This document shows positions 13,281-25,964 of a DNA stretch of 64,000 bases, one piece after another (within the stretch, counting starts at the first letter, position 1; each line of letters starts with the position of its first letter). Location: contig JTDE01000131.1 of the NCBI GenBank assembly GCA_014338405.1, forward strand, positions 135,832 through 199,831, given 5' to 3'. A program made the position numbers and the translations under genes. This DNA is from Paragonimus skrjabini miyazakii (lineage: Eukaryota; Platyhelminthes; Trematoda; Plagiorchiida; Troglotrematidae). The notes under the pieces were generated by a model. That model made no database searches. It had not been told where the DNA came from and worked only from the letters and a program-made list of their open reading frames with translations.

Positions 13281-15410
13281 ATTCCTTTAGATAAAAGAAA
13301 TGTCTCAGTAAAAAGTTGATAGTTGAATACCGTCGTGCACTAAATAGCCCAACCATTTAAGCTTCGATAGAAAGAAGTACCATAATCATGTTGGGTTGAT
13401 TCAACAAAATAGGAAATACATGGATTCAAAATCGATTACGTCCGTTTTATCGACTCACAGTTTAGGTACAGGTTGAACGGACGTCGTGAACATTTGAGCT
13501 GCCACGCTTACTTATAGACTACAATGGGCAACAAAAGCGTAATCACAATATTAATTGCAAGTGTGGTTGCAGACAGATGACATTAATTTAGATCACAATT
13601 ACAACTCTTTAACACAAGGGGCATATGACAAGTTCTTTTCTTGAGGATTCTGCAGATATTTTCGGTGTGCATTACGGCTCATACACAGTTGGCTTTGAAT
13701 TCTATTGCTCTATGGAACGTTTCTTCAGACTGAATCTGAGAAACCGGACCTTTGTCTTGCTTCGATTTGCAGCATATGGAGACTTTATCTTAAAAACTAC
13801 CCATCATTTCCCCAACGATAACTTCATGACCATACTTCAACAACTATCTACAAGATCTGCAAGTTCGTGAGGGTTATGAATTGTTTCGCTCCTCAGTAAC
13901 ATCAGCTACTACCAAAAACCAGTTAATGTGATTCGTCATAATTTAAGTATACTGCTTCAACGAGTGAACGTGTAGTTAATTCTGAGAACACTTCGGACTA
14001 CTCGCAACGGCCGTTAACACACAACAAACGAACAATAGATAAACTAAAAATAACAACATCGAATCAACGAACCAACCAAAATAATTTTGTTCTTTTGCAC
14101 ATTAATGGCAACGTCTTGTGGCAGCGGCTTATGCGTAAACACTACTGATGGATATTTTGTGGTGGGTATTGCTCCACGAATAGCTGACAGTTTCGGCTAA
14201 GGACTACGTAACAGTATCTTAGGGGATTTACCTTGTTCAACTAAATGATCGGCTTCTGGGCTACCTAAACATTGGCGACTGGTGGGAGCAAATCGAAACA
14301 TGGACATCTGTGTGTGTAGACGAAATCACCAACATAGCTCAATCGGTTTACAGTTATCAAACGTAGATCCAATACGACAGCTGAAGAGCCCGGATAAAGT
14401 TTTATAAGAATTGTGTTTCAGGCTGTCGACCATGTTTGTATTTTTCCAAGTTCTTTTCTAACAAGGAACATCCGAAAAACGACGTGAACCCTCTAAGAAT
14501 TACCAGGTCTCACACCGTTGGCGCTATATAGGGAGTGAACCAGTTTGTTGAGAACAAGTACCACAACGAACATCTTATCATTCAGTCTTTGGCCTAACAG
14601 ATCAGGTTAGAGAATTTGTTGAGATGCAAACGTGATTACAATGAAGCACAGACACATCAATACTGATAAGCTTCACAGTTATATGGGCATGATACATCAT
14701 TCCTTCCGTCCGGTACTTTAATGCTAATTCGTGCTCACTAGTCCACTCAAATGGATTTAAGTTTATTGGGTTTGAAGACGAAATTTCCATGGAAACAAAA
14801 ACAAGCTAGATAGGTAAGTTCAACTTGAAAACACTTACTATCCAGTGAAGTGTTCTACTCGTAGTTCAGTCCTGCCTCACAGCGCACCGTTGACCGTTCG
14901 CTAAAGTTTACAGTCATGAATATGCTTGAAAAATCAAATGATTTAATCTTCTCTAGACCAGCTGAACGCTCCGTTGTTGCCACATTGAAAAATGTGTAAT
15001 GTGTAATTGCCGTTAACTGGGACGCTTAATATCAAAGAAATTATACAAAATGTTGCTACATTTCTGAACTTTCGAATTACATAATGGAAGATAGAAGGCA
15101 GCAAGCAAGTAGATAATAAAGCAGGAAAATTTGCCAAAATCCCAAACAATTACGGTTCACGCTACTCCAGGGTACTTTGGTATATCATAAACATGCGCAT
15201 CAGCTAGTCGGAAATTTTAACCGATCAGTTAAATTTACTTCCCCCATTTTGTTCAAAACCTCCTTGGGTTAGCGGAAATTTGTAAAAACATTTAGGATCT
15301 TTCAAACGGCGTATATGTGTCTGAGACTGACTCGTTATTCGTCAACATATATTTGCTTAAACCTGTTGATATATTCTTTTAGACTGCTTGTGCTTCTAAA
15401 CAATTCTGAT
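13281..15410. other. no recognised gene, 13.3-15.4 kb
   Basis: Only short chance-length open frames are present. I see no repeat or RNA gene. Confidence 0.55.
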
Positions 15411-15556
15411 AAATTTCAAGTTGAACATCACCCACAATTGATCGCAGCTGTCGCATTCCCATAGACTTTCCAGTCGACCCCTTTCGAAAAGAAGCACTAG
15501 ACTCGAGTTTCGCTCTCATTAGAGCTCGTCAGTAGTGCATATCATCGCCACCGCCG
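15411..15556 (-). mobile_element. hammerhead element, inverted left copy
   Basis: Minus-strand copy containing the ribozyme and tail. Its tRNA-like part is truncated to the few bases after the B box. It abuts the plus-strand copy starting at 15557, so the two are head-to-head with tails outward. It pairs base for base, without gaps, with 15621-15766, with only a handful of mismatches by eye. Confidence 0.9.
15494..15538 (-). ncRNA. type I hammerhead ribozyme (left inverted copy)
   Basis: Read on the minus strand, all hammerhead core elements are present in order. The 5' side of stem I is GCACTA, followed by the CTGACGA core, stem II (GCTCT / AGAGC, 5 perfect pairs, loop AATG) and the GAAA core. 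A very short stem III follows (A-U and C-G closing a TCGA loop), then the GTC cleavage triplet and the 3' side of stem I, TAGTGC, six perfect pairs with the 5' side. Predicted cleavage follows the C of GTC. Stem I is open-ended, which makes this type I, the same topology as schistosome Sm-alpha ribozymes. No core base deviates, so self-cleavage is plausible but untested. The weak stem III suggests better activity as a dimer. Confidence 0.9.
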
Positions 15557-15565
15557 TGAGGCCAA

Positions 15566-15620
15566 TGGCGCAGTGGTAAACACGGTTGCCTCATGAACAG
15601 CATGTCCGTGGTTCAAGTCC
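15566..15620 (+). promoter_or_regulatory. internal Pol III promoter (A and B boxes)
   Basis: The A box TGGCGCAGTGG (15566-15576) is followed 33 bases later by the B box GGTTCAAGTCC (15610-15620), a spacing typical of tRNA genes. Between them a 7-base loop CTCATGA (15590-15596) is flanked by GTTGC and ACAGC, which form four of five stem pairs including one G-U. This resembles an anticodon arm with CAT in the anticodon position. The T stem and acceptor stem do not pair well, so this is a tRNA-derived promoter and not a functional tRNA gene. Confidence 0.75.
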
Positions 15621-15638
15621 CGGCAGCGGCGATGATAT

Positions 15639-15683
15639 GCACTACTGACGAGCCCTAATGAGAGCGAAACTCGAGTCTAGTGC
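15639..15683 (+). ncRNA. type I hammerhead ribozyme (right copy)
   Basis: Same architecture as its inverted partner: stem I GCACTA/TAGTGC with six pairs, CTGACGA, GAAA, minimal stem III, and the GTC cleavage triplet with predicted cut after C15677. The one difference is GCCCT in place of GCTCT on the 5' side of stem II, which puts a C-A mismatch in the middle of that stem. The core is intact, so activity may be reduced but need not be lost. Ribozyme and B box are only 18 bases apart, so a Pol III transcript would carry the ribozyme close behind its promoter. Confidence 0.88.
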
Positions 15684-18600
15684 TTCTTTTCGAAAGGGGT
15701 CGACTGGAAAGTCTATGGGAATGCGACAGCTGCGATCAATTGTGGGTGATGTTCAACTTGAAAATTAACCAAAACCCCGACTACTCATCAGTAATTCTAA
15801 TAAACATATTTTCATTTTACTGCAAACATTTCGTTCGAATGTGAAGGAATCAACTATGGACAGGTTGACAGTAGGTCTGATTAGCCAACCAGCTCCCGAA
15901 TTGGCCAGTATATTTTCAGGATCGCAAAACAAAAAATATCAACATAGACTTGCCTGCATTTTGTTCTGCAACTATTAGGTAAGTGACAGTCTACATTTCC
16001 ATCATTATTAATCCTTTACTTTGACTTATAATGCATGGAACTGTGTTGACCTACGCCTTATTGTATCGCGTGAAATGAAGTGCAAAGGTTGTTTACTTTT
16101 CTTTGACTTGTTTATCACAAGACTTCTGGACAAGCTATCGCAACAGTTCGATTCTTGCAAATCTACGCAGAGTAGACAATATTTCCAGTTTCGTACCTTC
16201 GCACCAAGTGTAAGCAACTTTGATATAATGAGTAGTATTCCAAACAACTGGAAACCTATGCGTAGTGGATTTATTGAGGGAGGAAGATAGGATTGTTAAG
16301 AAGTCTAATAAATAAGGACTGCCTCGAAAAATTTGCAGATGCCACTGTAAGCGGAAAACACTAAACTTGACGAACCGAGGTGCGCAAGAATGTATCTATA
16401 TATAACAAACGTTTGAATGATGACAAACAAATGACAGCTTGATTCACTAACGGACTACGGCTTTATAGAGTAGCATTCCAGCTGCTCAGTGGTGCTTTGT
16501 TGTAGGCACAAAGGGGTTGACTCACCATAGCAGCGGTATCCAATCAGTCTTTCTTGCACTATACCAGTTCAACTGTAACTCTGAATATGTCCGCATAGTC
16601 AGAGAAGGTCGATACAGACATCAGTGTATGGCGCAGCATAAACTTTAGTAACTATTAACTGCAGTGTATAAAAACACCATTTGAATACAGCAAACTCAAT
16701 GAATCTTCAATCAAACAATTTCCTATAGACGATCACCCGTTTGTAGTTATTTCAAGATATTGGTGCATGGTTGTAACCTGAACTGTTAGCGAATCGTGCA
16801 GCAGTACTCACCAGAACGCACCAGCCACACTTTCTTGCATACAGGAGGCTGAAGCAATTAATCTGTATATTTCATTAATGCGCGAAAGAGTGAAACTAAA
16901 ATGGATTATTCGTTTATAAAATGTTATATAATGTTTTTCTTTATTACGGTAACGACTGTTGATGCAACGGTAACTTCTCATAACCTATCACCTCCCTGGT
17001 TTGATGAAATGGAGAATAAAAAAGTTTTGTTAGATTCAAACTTGGCAACAAAATGATTTATCGTGCCGGCCTAAAACCTTCATGTTCAATAAATTACTTC
17101 AACCGGTTTCACTTCGATGTGCTTCGTAATATTTTTCGATTCGTTCAGTTTTCCGTCATATTTGCTGTCGAGATTTTGGTCCTTCAACCGGCTTTGAGAA
17201 TGTTTAAGTAAACGTAATCCTCTGATATCCACAGTGAGCATTTGCCAGTGTGCCCAGAAGACGAATCGAAGGAGTTACGAATCTGGACAAGAAGATAACA
17301 ATCCAATGTTATGTCGGACATTTGGTTGGTTTTGAATTGAACGTCATTCGCAATCGATCGTTGTTCCGGTCACTGATCTGCAAAGCAAGTCACACAGAAT
17401 TTTTCTGTTCACGGATTACAAGAGAAAATCTGTGGGTTATGAATGGTACATTTCTGTTTTGCCTGTAAACCTGTTCAAGTTAAAAATCTATAATTACTGT
17501 TAAGCTACTGTGGGTATTTAAATTGTACTGCAGTCGTTACTCCTAATGTATAAGATTATCCTTTGTTCATTTAGAGTTTTATTTGAATTACGGTGTATTC
17601 ATCGATCTGGAATGCAAACATACAGGGGTTGAAGTAGGCAAACTTTACCTGTTGAATTCCAGAATATTTATCTCCAATAATGTTTTCTTTTTCTGCACCG
17701 GTTAGTATAAAACCATCGTCCTTATACCTTTCGCATTTGTTGAAACTTCGAAACTCAACGGAAGGTCACTATAGAAATTCGGCCAATCGAATTAGTTTTG
17801 GTAGAAACCAGCAACCAAAACTGTTGAAAATTGCTAGCTGCTCAGGTCCGCGTTTTGGAGGTAGTCACACAAATCGAGTACTATTATAAAGTATTTGTCG
17901 GCCGAAGTGATAGGAATTCTTTATACAGCAACCCGGTGAATGAAAACTTCCTGTGGACCGTTGCGTTTGTATATTTTGTTGTCCTCATTCACACAATTAA
18001 TGAATGTGATTAGTCACCCAAAAATTTCAGTGGGTACTACGATATCCTAGGTGCTGGAGCTTGTGAAATTACAATCATCATTCATCTAACTTAATTGGAG
18101 AGCGTGATATTGAAGCTCCAACAAAAGCTGAGTTATGGATGGCTTGTCTCCTGTGCAGCACTACTGAAATTAACGCTTTTGAAACCTCAAGATAGTGCTT
18201 TTTAAAAGGTGGCTAAGAAAGATTGGCAATTTAACCAATTTCAGAAACCGATTATTCGTGAGCGGGTTTTTATTTATGTTAGACAAATAAGCAAAAATTG
18301 GGTAGGTTGTTGAACAGATCCTGCCAAGAGCTGCTGTTGTGACAATAAAATTTGTATGGCATCGACAAGTATAGAGATACTGTCATTGACAAATGAAATG
18401 GGTGCGTGGTGCCTATTTCAGCAACCGTCCAAGATTGTTGGTCCACTAGTTACAGAATGAAACAGGAAAAAAAGAACAGAGAAAAGAAACCGAAAAGTTA
18501 TTTACATTTCGATACACTCTGACTAGTCGTTATCTTAAAACGAGCAAACTTTAAACAATGTGCAGAAAAATAAAAGGAAACTGTCTAATCGAATGGTTTT

Positions 18601-21600
18601 GATCTTTCGTAAGTCAGTAGTGCAATAAAGTTCATCGAAATAATATTGCTTGCACCGGCGATTTTTAGCACATAGAACTGAGGTTGTCTCATTGGCATTG
18701 CTGCACTAGTTGCTAACAATTTTTGATTATAATGAATTAACGGTAGTTGATATTGATTTTGAAACGCATACTGCCAGCTGCCCCACTGTTCATTTCGTCA
18801 TGCATTATGTGTTTGGTTGTACACACCGGTTGTATGCACTAAATCGGACACCGTCCCTGACTGACTGTCAGTTCAATTGTGAGTCACTAGAATCAATATG
18901 ATACTTTCAATCAAATGACACACTAAGTAAAACTAAAAAAGAACCACTGTGAAACAAACTCAAAAAAACCGTTCACGGTTCCTTCATACTTCTTGACATA
19001 ATAACTCATTTGCAGGTGAGACTTGTCGTTAATCCTAGACGTAGTGGAATCCTAGATCAATGCTGTTGTTAGCAAAACATAATAAGCGGAAATGTACTAA
19101 AACAGCAAGTTGATTTCAGAAGCTGCACGCATTTACTTACGTTGCATTACCAACGGGGTTATGTTCCGCTCTCAACCAGCATGGACGAGATATAATCAGA
19201 CCATGGTTATCGTTTTATTCTAGCAGACCACAGTGAGTTTGGAATTCATAGAATTTCGTGACATCCGGTGAGACAACGAACAGCTGCAAAACTATGTTGC
19301 GGCTACACAGGAAGTTGACTTTTATGTCTCCGATTTTTCAACGCAATTCGAGCCTGACTAGACAAACGGCGATGCACATAAAAGAAACATTTGTGAATCT
19401 GGACTGCAATTTTTTTCTGTTTCTTGACTGCGCAGTGATTCACGTGCGTTTGTGTGCATAGCACAAAACAAGTTCTGAAGGTCATCTAAAGCATGACGAT
19501 CTAGTTTTTGCTGTAAGTTCTTTTAAATCTAACCCGGAGCTGATGAAAGTTTTTGGTGAAAGAAGTCGTCTGGCAATCGACTATTGTAAACAAATTTACC
19601 CAGAACTGCAAATTTTTCTTAAAAAATAATTCGCTTTCATTCACTTTCTCTTCGTTTCAATTAATGAATGATGTATGTGTATTTCCTGCTGTTGTAGCCG
19701 TCTTGATAGTTCATCATCTATCTTACCTTGACCTGATGCACACAACAATGACTTAGATGAGAATCGAGCACATTTATCACGAGACTCTTCTGTAATACAG
19801 AAACTCATATTGGAATGATTGTGTCTCACCACGTGAGACAAATTTCTTGGTGATTGAGATAACCAACGTTACATTTGTTGACAAAGATCACGGATAGTTA
19901 GTTTTAAATATCAATACTGAAGATACAACTAGCGTACAGAAACAAATAAAAGTTAAAGACTTTCTAGCAAAGCAGCTTGGTTGATTTGTTTGAGAATAAC
20001 AGCACTTCACAATCTACTGAGAAAGATAACCAAAGAAATCCCTCATTCCATATGGTGCACCCCGGAATAAACCATTTCTTTTCAGGTAATAATGTCACTT
20101 ACATCAATGACATAGTTGTTGGCAAACCAAACTCAACAGGACATATCTGATTATTAAAATGGAGATTGTATCTCAGTTATAAAAATGATTGTGTTTGATG
20201 TCAAATTTCAACATATCAGATTCACCTTTGAATCGAATAGGCGAACTAAAACAAATCAATCTTGGAACCAGACGGATCACATGGAAGTGGATATATATTT
20301 GGGGTTTCCTCAACTGCAGTGGACATACGACTCATTGCCTCACTAATGAAGAACTTTCTTCCAAGTCCAAAGACAATCTAGTTTGCTGTGACACAATAAT
20401 TGAGAATTACTTTTGCTGGTTGAAATGCAATTTGACATTCGTCAACAAACTACAATATGACCACTGCAAACCGTCAGCGCCGGGTTGAGAATTGGCTGTT
20501 CAGTTAAGCGGAATGTAGAAGGGCGATGTCACAGTCACACAGTACAGTTGGATAAAATTAATCCAGTAAATTTTTATCAGGATTCCGAGTTTAAGGAAAT
20601 GCATGATCTTTTGCGGGTAAAGCGACTGTGTTGTCTTTGGTAGAACCTATTTTCAACAAATGACTGTCACATATCAGCTGAAACACGTTTCTTGTCTATC
20701 CAACTTATGTTGCATTTCATCATTTAACGCCTCACCTGGAACGGCATATTTCTAAAAATTAGCAAAGTTTAACATCAGTCTAGAAATTAAGGTCTGGGGA
20801 GGCGCAAATTAAGCATAATCCTTTAGTGATATTTGGGTATACCGGTTTCTGCGGTGATCGGTGCTAACAGTTTGTATCGAGGAAAAAAATATCGAAGTAG
20901 GTAGTAATGTATTGTAATCAGACAAAATTTGGCTGCTGTATTCTAGACGACAAAGTGAAAGTCTACATTGTAACTGGGTTTATTGTTGTTGGTATTTCGG
21001 TGTTGTAACTAGAAGTTCCTGGATGTGTCCTGCATCAGAGTGTGATATATCATTATCAAATCTCATTCTGTCATTACGGCCAAAATAACCGGTTAGTAGC
21101 GGATGGATATACTTATGGAATGACCTGTTATCTGATCGGTTGCATCGCACTATTGCATCAACACCAACCGCTACGGTTACTGAATGCCACATTAGAGTAA
21201 TCCATTGATTGAGTTGTCCCTATGAAGAACGCCGTCATTTTAGGGTTATAACGATTATCTTTATCCGAAGAAGTTACGCAAGACTGGTGTTCAGGTACCA
21301 CATAACTTTGATTTTATCTGATTCTAACTATTATTGGCGAGTGTTCAGGGTATTTTGTTTGCTGTGTGCTCTATTGATCCGTTGACTTGTGCGGTTTTTA
21401 TAAGTAAGTAAATGAATGACACTTACTTTTTAGTAAAACCATATGATAAATCTTCTGAAACAACTCTAATTGAGGACAGGCATCGAGTCAGTGTGACCCA
21501 TTGTGATACAATGTTAAACGACAGATACTGATGACATTCCATTCTGCACAACATAGCACACAAATAATAGTTTAAGAACTGGGAACAAATTTACTCACTG

Positions 21601-24600
21601 GTGTTACAATGGGATTGATGTATTTAAGTATGAGCTGATTACCTTCAGGCTTTCAGAGTATCTTTGTTTAACTGCTAGCCCGAAGGAATAAATCTTTTTT
21701 TTCAGCTGCTGTGGTGCGGTCTAATGTTCATGGGTCTAATGTTCAGCTAACTTGCATCAAGGCACGCGTGACAATTGAAAGTGGAATCTGATATCCGAGG
21801 TATTTCAGTCGTAATGCTTGACACTGCGTTAATCTTCGACTAATATCGCTTTCCAGATATCTATAATCTATGCATTTCAGGATGTTTGAATAGTGTCTTT
21901 AACACAGTGCTTTGTTGCTCTAAAACCCTTTGCAGTACTTCTGTATATCTGAAGTATTACATAGCAACCTCTATGTGAATGACTACTTTTGTTGTTCAAA
22001 ATTTATCGCTGACAAAAGCGGGTATCGATTAACAAAACTACTAAAGTAACCTGATAACAAAATCATATCAAGTAAACGCCTATGCTGTCTGAAAGTTTCA
22101 AACCAAAATGCAGTTGAAAGTACTTGTTCCTTGAAAGGAATAATAAAGCCTAACCTTTAAGGCACATACACACAAAAGCATACTACGTACCTTTTATTAA
22201 CTATCTACTTCTTGTATTTTTAGCTGACTTGGCCTTTAACTCTGTTCATCAGTGATAAATGGGAATTCACTGTCAGTAAATTACTTTCAGACACTTAAAT
22301 ATTAATTTGCTTGCATTCAAAGACGACAGGAAAATTCCTTATCTCATTAACATTTGTTTGATTTATTATACGAGGTGATGACTTTTTGGTCGTCTCTCCT
22401 AGGAATTCGAAGCTTCCACTTTTGACTGTTGCGGGAAAGTGTCAAACGATACCAAGGTGTGTATGCAGCCAAGGGTGGTATGCATTAGTAGAGTACCAAT
22501 AACAGTGAACGGTTGACGGTTTTGACTAAATAGGTTAGAGAGAGATATTTCACACATTTTAGGTGACCACGGAAAATATTCTTTGAGTCGACAGGCCAAC
22601 TGTTCCAGGAAAATAAATGATTAATAGGGAGATGAGCGTGCGTAAATAGTGAACAGTGTTTTTGGCAGCAAACATATCCTAAGCCCATTTGAACGGATGT
22701 CTGGAAATGTAGTGATTCAATCAATTTGATTGTTCAGAGGGAGGCGTAGCCAAAGTTACATAGGTTGATGCTCAAAAAAGGGAGGTAAGACTCATAACTG
22801 GTTAAAAGCTTTCAGACAGCCAAATCGTAGACTGTCCATCACGGTGAAAATGACGCTTCTGTGTTCTTCAATGACTCCGTGTCATAGATTAATTAGTGCA
22901 CCAAACACGACTTTTCAGGACTAGTCTGCCGTCAAAATTCAATTGGTTCTAGATGAAATTGTTTAACTCGTTTATAAAGCTGTGGATGGATGGATAAAAT
23001 GGCGCACTGTTTCTAAAGTACATGGGATGTTGAAAACCGAATCAGAGCCCCTCGTCCGTTTCGTAAAATCTCAAACCGTCATTGGTACCCCTCACCTTAT
23101 CTTATTAATCAACTCCTAAATAATTCTTTTCGTTAAAAAGTCATCCGAATAAGATAGATGAAGAGCATAAATCATCCCAGCGTACATCACACTCAGTTGG
23201 GTAATCCTCGATATCAACCATCGTAATAACGACAATTCATGGAGAGTTAAAAGCCTTGCTATATGTGAAGGTGGTCGCAACTTGAGTTAAAAGTACACAA
23301 CAAAGGTTTCTAACTAGTGCCGGAATGTATCTGTCAAGTTCTCCACAGTACACCATCCATGTGATATTGCCTTCATTGGGCAGCCTTATGAGCAAACTTC
23401 ATCTTGTGAGAATGTGTTTATTTACCAGCAGTGTATGGCCTCCAATCACTATTCGATATTGATCAAACCAGGCTAAACAAATCAACAGGATCTTGGCGCA
23501 CATAACAGAAAAATGTTCAAAAGCCTTAAATGTTGCACTTTTCGTCGGAAACGTTTCTATCCGATCAAAGGACTGTTTAATACCGTAACTAGCCCCCGTA
23601 ATTCTGACAACCTATTAATAACGATGTACCACTAGACCTAAGGTTATTCAAACTGAGCACAATTTAGATGTGCAATGACTGGCAAGTTTCAATGATTTTC
23701 AAGAAGGAGATTTACCATACGGACTTTTATTACCGTTTCTCGTTTTTGACTCCGTTTTGGTTTCGGGTTTATTTTGTAAAGTCAGTTAACTTGTGATTGT
23801 ACTAGGCCGTGGACTTGTTCCAAAGGATCACAAATAAAAAACCGACAAATATGACTCAAGACCCATTGACAACTGCAGGTTACAGTTGATGCGGAAGACG
23901 TCATTTTGGAGTGCTTTCTTACTATCCTCCTGTGACATCTCTAGTAAAAGTATTTGTAAACATCAACAGTGAGTTTTTGCACCGGTTGCGTACGTGTGCA
24001 GCTGTGACGATTGTACATCAGAAATCATGAATATCACTGAGTAGTTTGACTCTTCGAAATCCGTTTATCCGTGAGAATTCTTAGATTTGGTAGGAATAAA
24101 GCTAAGTATAGAATGTTAAATAACTTTCAACCTGACTGCGCGCACAAAGGGTTTTGATGTATCCTAGTTAAAATTACAGCTTGTGTGCGTTTTCTATCGG
24201 CACACAGACTCCAAGAGCAACCGATTCACAATCTGTGACGAAGATACCGTACGTTTATCATTCCGTCATGAGTTACTGGTAATCAATATAGCCTGGATAT
24301 TTTGGGAGAGTAACTTACTTTTTTCTATAACAGAAGCACATGTGACTCAGTTGATGCTGTTGTCGAAAGGTACACCAGACATTGCAATTCACTATTTGTT
24401 GTAAACTAAAAATTGTTGTCAGTTAATGTGGAAGGCACCCTGGAAAAATGAGTAAAGTGGATGCGTGATCTTGGATCACAACCGTAATTATCTTGTATTG
24501 AGTGATCACTCTGGGTCGATCACTGAGGTATGAAGGGCTTCAAGCAATAAAACGTTTCACGGCATTGTCAAACACTACCACTTAACGTATTCAGCAAATT

Positions 24601-25727
24601 ATGTAAATACAGACTCGATCAAACGGACCACTGTTCTCAGATCCATGGTATACTCACAATCGATCGTGAATGAGAAATAAGAAAATCCATTACCTTTAAT
24701 ATTCGAAGTACTTATCTGTAATTACGCATCAACTGATAATAAAAAAATGTTTGATTTACAAACATTGTGAGTAGCATTGAAGCAAAGTTTGTTGATGAAT
24801 ATTCGTTAAGCTCGAAATTTTTCCTGGTGTTGTCGAAACTGCCAGTAAATTCATTCATTTTTAAAAATATTATCACGGTTGGCTGATCGTCAATTGTTCA
24901 AACAGTTTTCACAGATAGTCTGCTTATTTTTTTAAAGAACTCGCGAATAGTTTAGTTGGAATCAGATTATTTCAAGCGTTACATTAGTCTACATTTTAAC
25001 GAAAATAGATCAAAGTAGAGCGTGGTTGTTTATAAATCTATTGAAAATGCTTGAGCTTCCAAACTTTTCCCCCTCACCCCCGATCCCTTGCTATTCTTAT
25101 AACATATATACCAAATTATTGTTGACAGGAAATGAGGAGGCAAGATGAATTTCATCCATCCCATTGTAGTAGTCAAATGTATGATGATGTTCATGAGTGG
25201 CATCTACAGCTCTTTACTTCAGGATGATTTCTCAAACCTTCGTAACCACTTCACAAAAAGCTGTAGCTCAAATGTAAGACCTTCAAATTAGTCCGAACCG
25301 CTTGGTACGAACAATGAAGAGAACAATACAAAGTAGTTCTTTTAGAAACTCAAAGAGCGGTATAACTTTGAATGAATTCGAAAATATCCTAAACTCACAT
25401 TTCTTTCCACATAAAAATTTAAAACGTCCAATATACCTAGTGTTCCTCAGTTATTTCAGCAAAACCTCTCCGAGATCCGTAATGTATAAACAAAAGTTTT
25501 CAAGCTCAAATTACAACAATTGGTTCAATGAGATGCAACTTGACATAAGCTTTCAATCTTTATCACAGTTTTTTCAGTATGTCGGTTTTTCCAATTTCTC
25601 CTACATTTAAGGTCTCCTTTTTATTAAGACCGGAAGTCTTTTAATCATCTAATGTATTCATGCAAACAATTTCGTCATGCGCAAGGAAAGTGGGAATATT
25701 TTTAATATACCTGATGTTTCTTAAAAG

Positions 25728-25964
25728 GTGCAAGAGGCCTGTTCACTGACTTTACAATTAGAGAGATACTTTGTGGTTGGCAATCTGGTAAGAGAGCAGT
25801 TAGGTGAAAAACTTCTGTTTCTAAGGGCGAAACTACCTGTTGTGCTGAGACTACTGAATCAAGAAAGAAACGTCACCAGTAAAATAGGAAATAAGTTACT
25901 AAAAATGACCTATTTCGACACCGTGGAGGCTCACCTAAATGTAATCTTGAAGGTTGTAAAGTAG
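25728..25964 (+). other. possible exon, unknown
   Basis: An open frame of about 78 codons begins right after an AG (25726-25727) with an in-frame stop immediately upstream, as an exon would. Its translation is rich in Leu, Val, Glu and Lys and reads as helical, unlike most chance frames here. The supposed pyrimidine tract before the AG is weak. No family is recognised. It is within the length expected by chance. Confidence 0.12.

Larger units (their letters stand above)
15411..15766. repeat. near-perfect 146-bp inverted repeat, 64-bp spacer
   Basis: Arms 15411-15556 and 15621-15766 are reverse complements without gaps and with very few mismatches, mainly near the inner ends and one in ribozyme stem II. 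Each arm carries one ribozyme and tail. The spacer is the tRNA-like module. Confidence 0.92.
15557..15800 (+). mobile_element. hammerhead element, right copy with tRNA-like head
   Basis: Plus-strand copy with an intact A box and B box, ribozyme and tail. It then runs about 35 bp into the region (CCAAAACCCC...CTACTCATCAGTAAT) that other copies carry upstream of the tRNA-like module. The tRNA-like module lies almost exactly in the 64-base spacer between the palindrome arms, so a read-through transcript would fold into a long hairpin with a tRNA-like apical part. Confidence 0.92.

Noticed and set aside
12820..13319. Two adjacent plus-strand open frames
   Set aside because: They lie across a decayed hammerhead element and are by-products of it.
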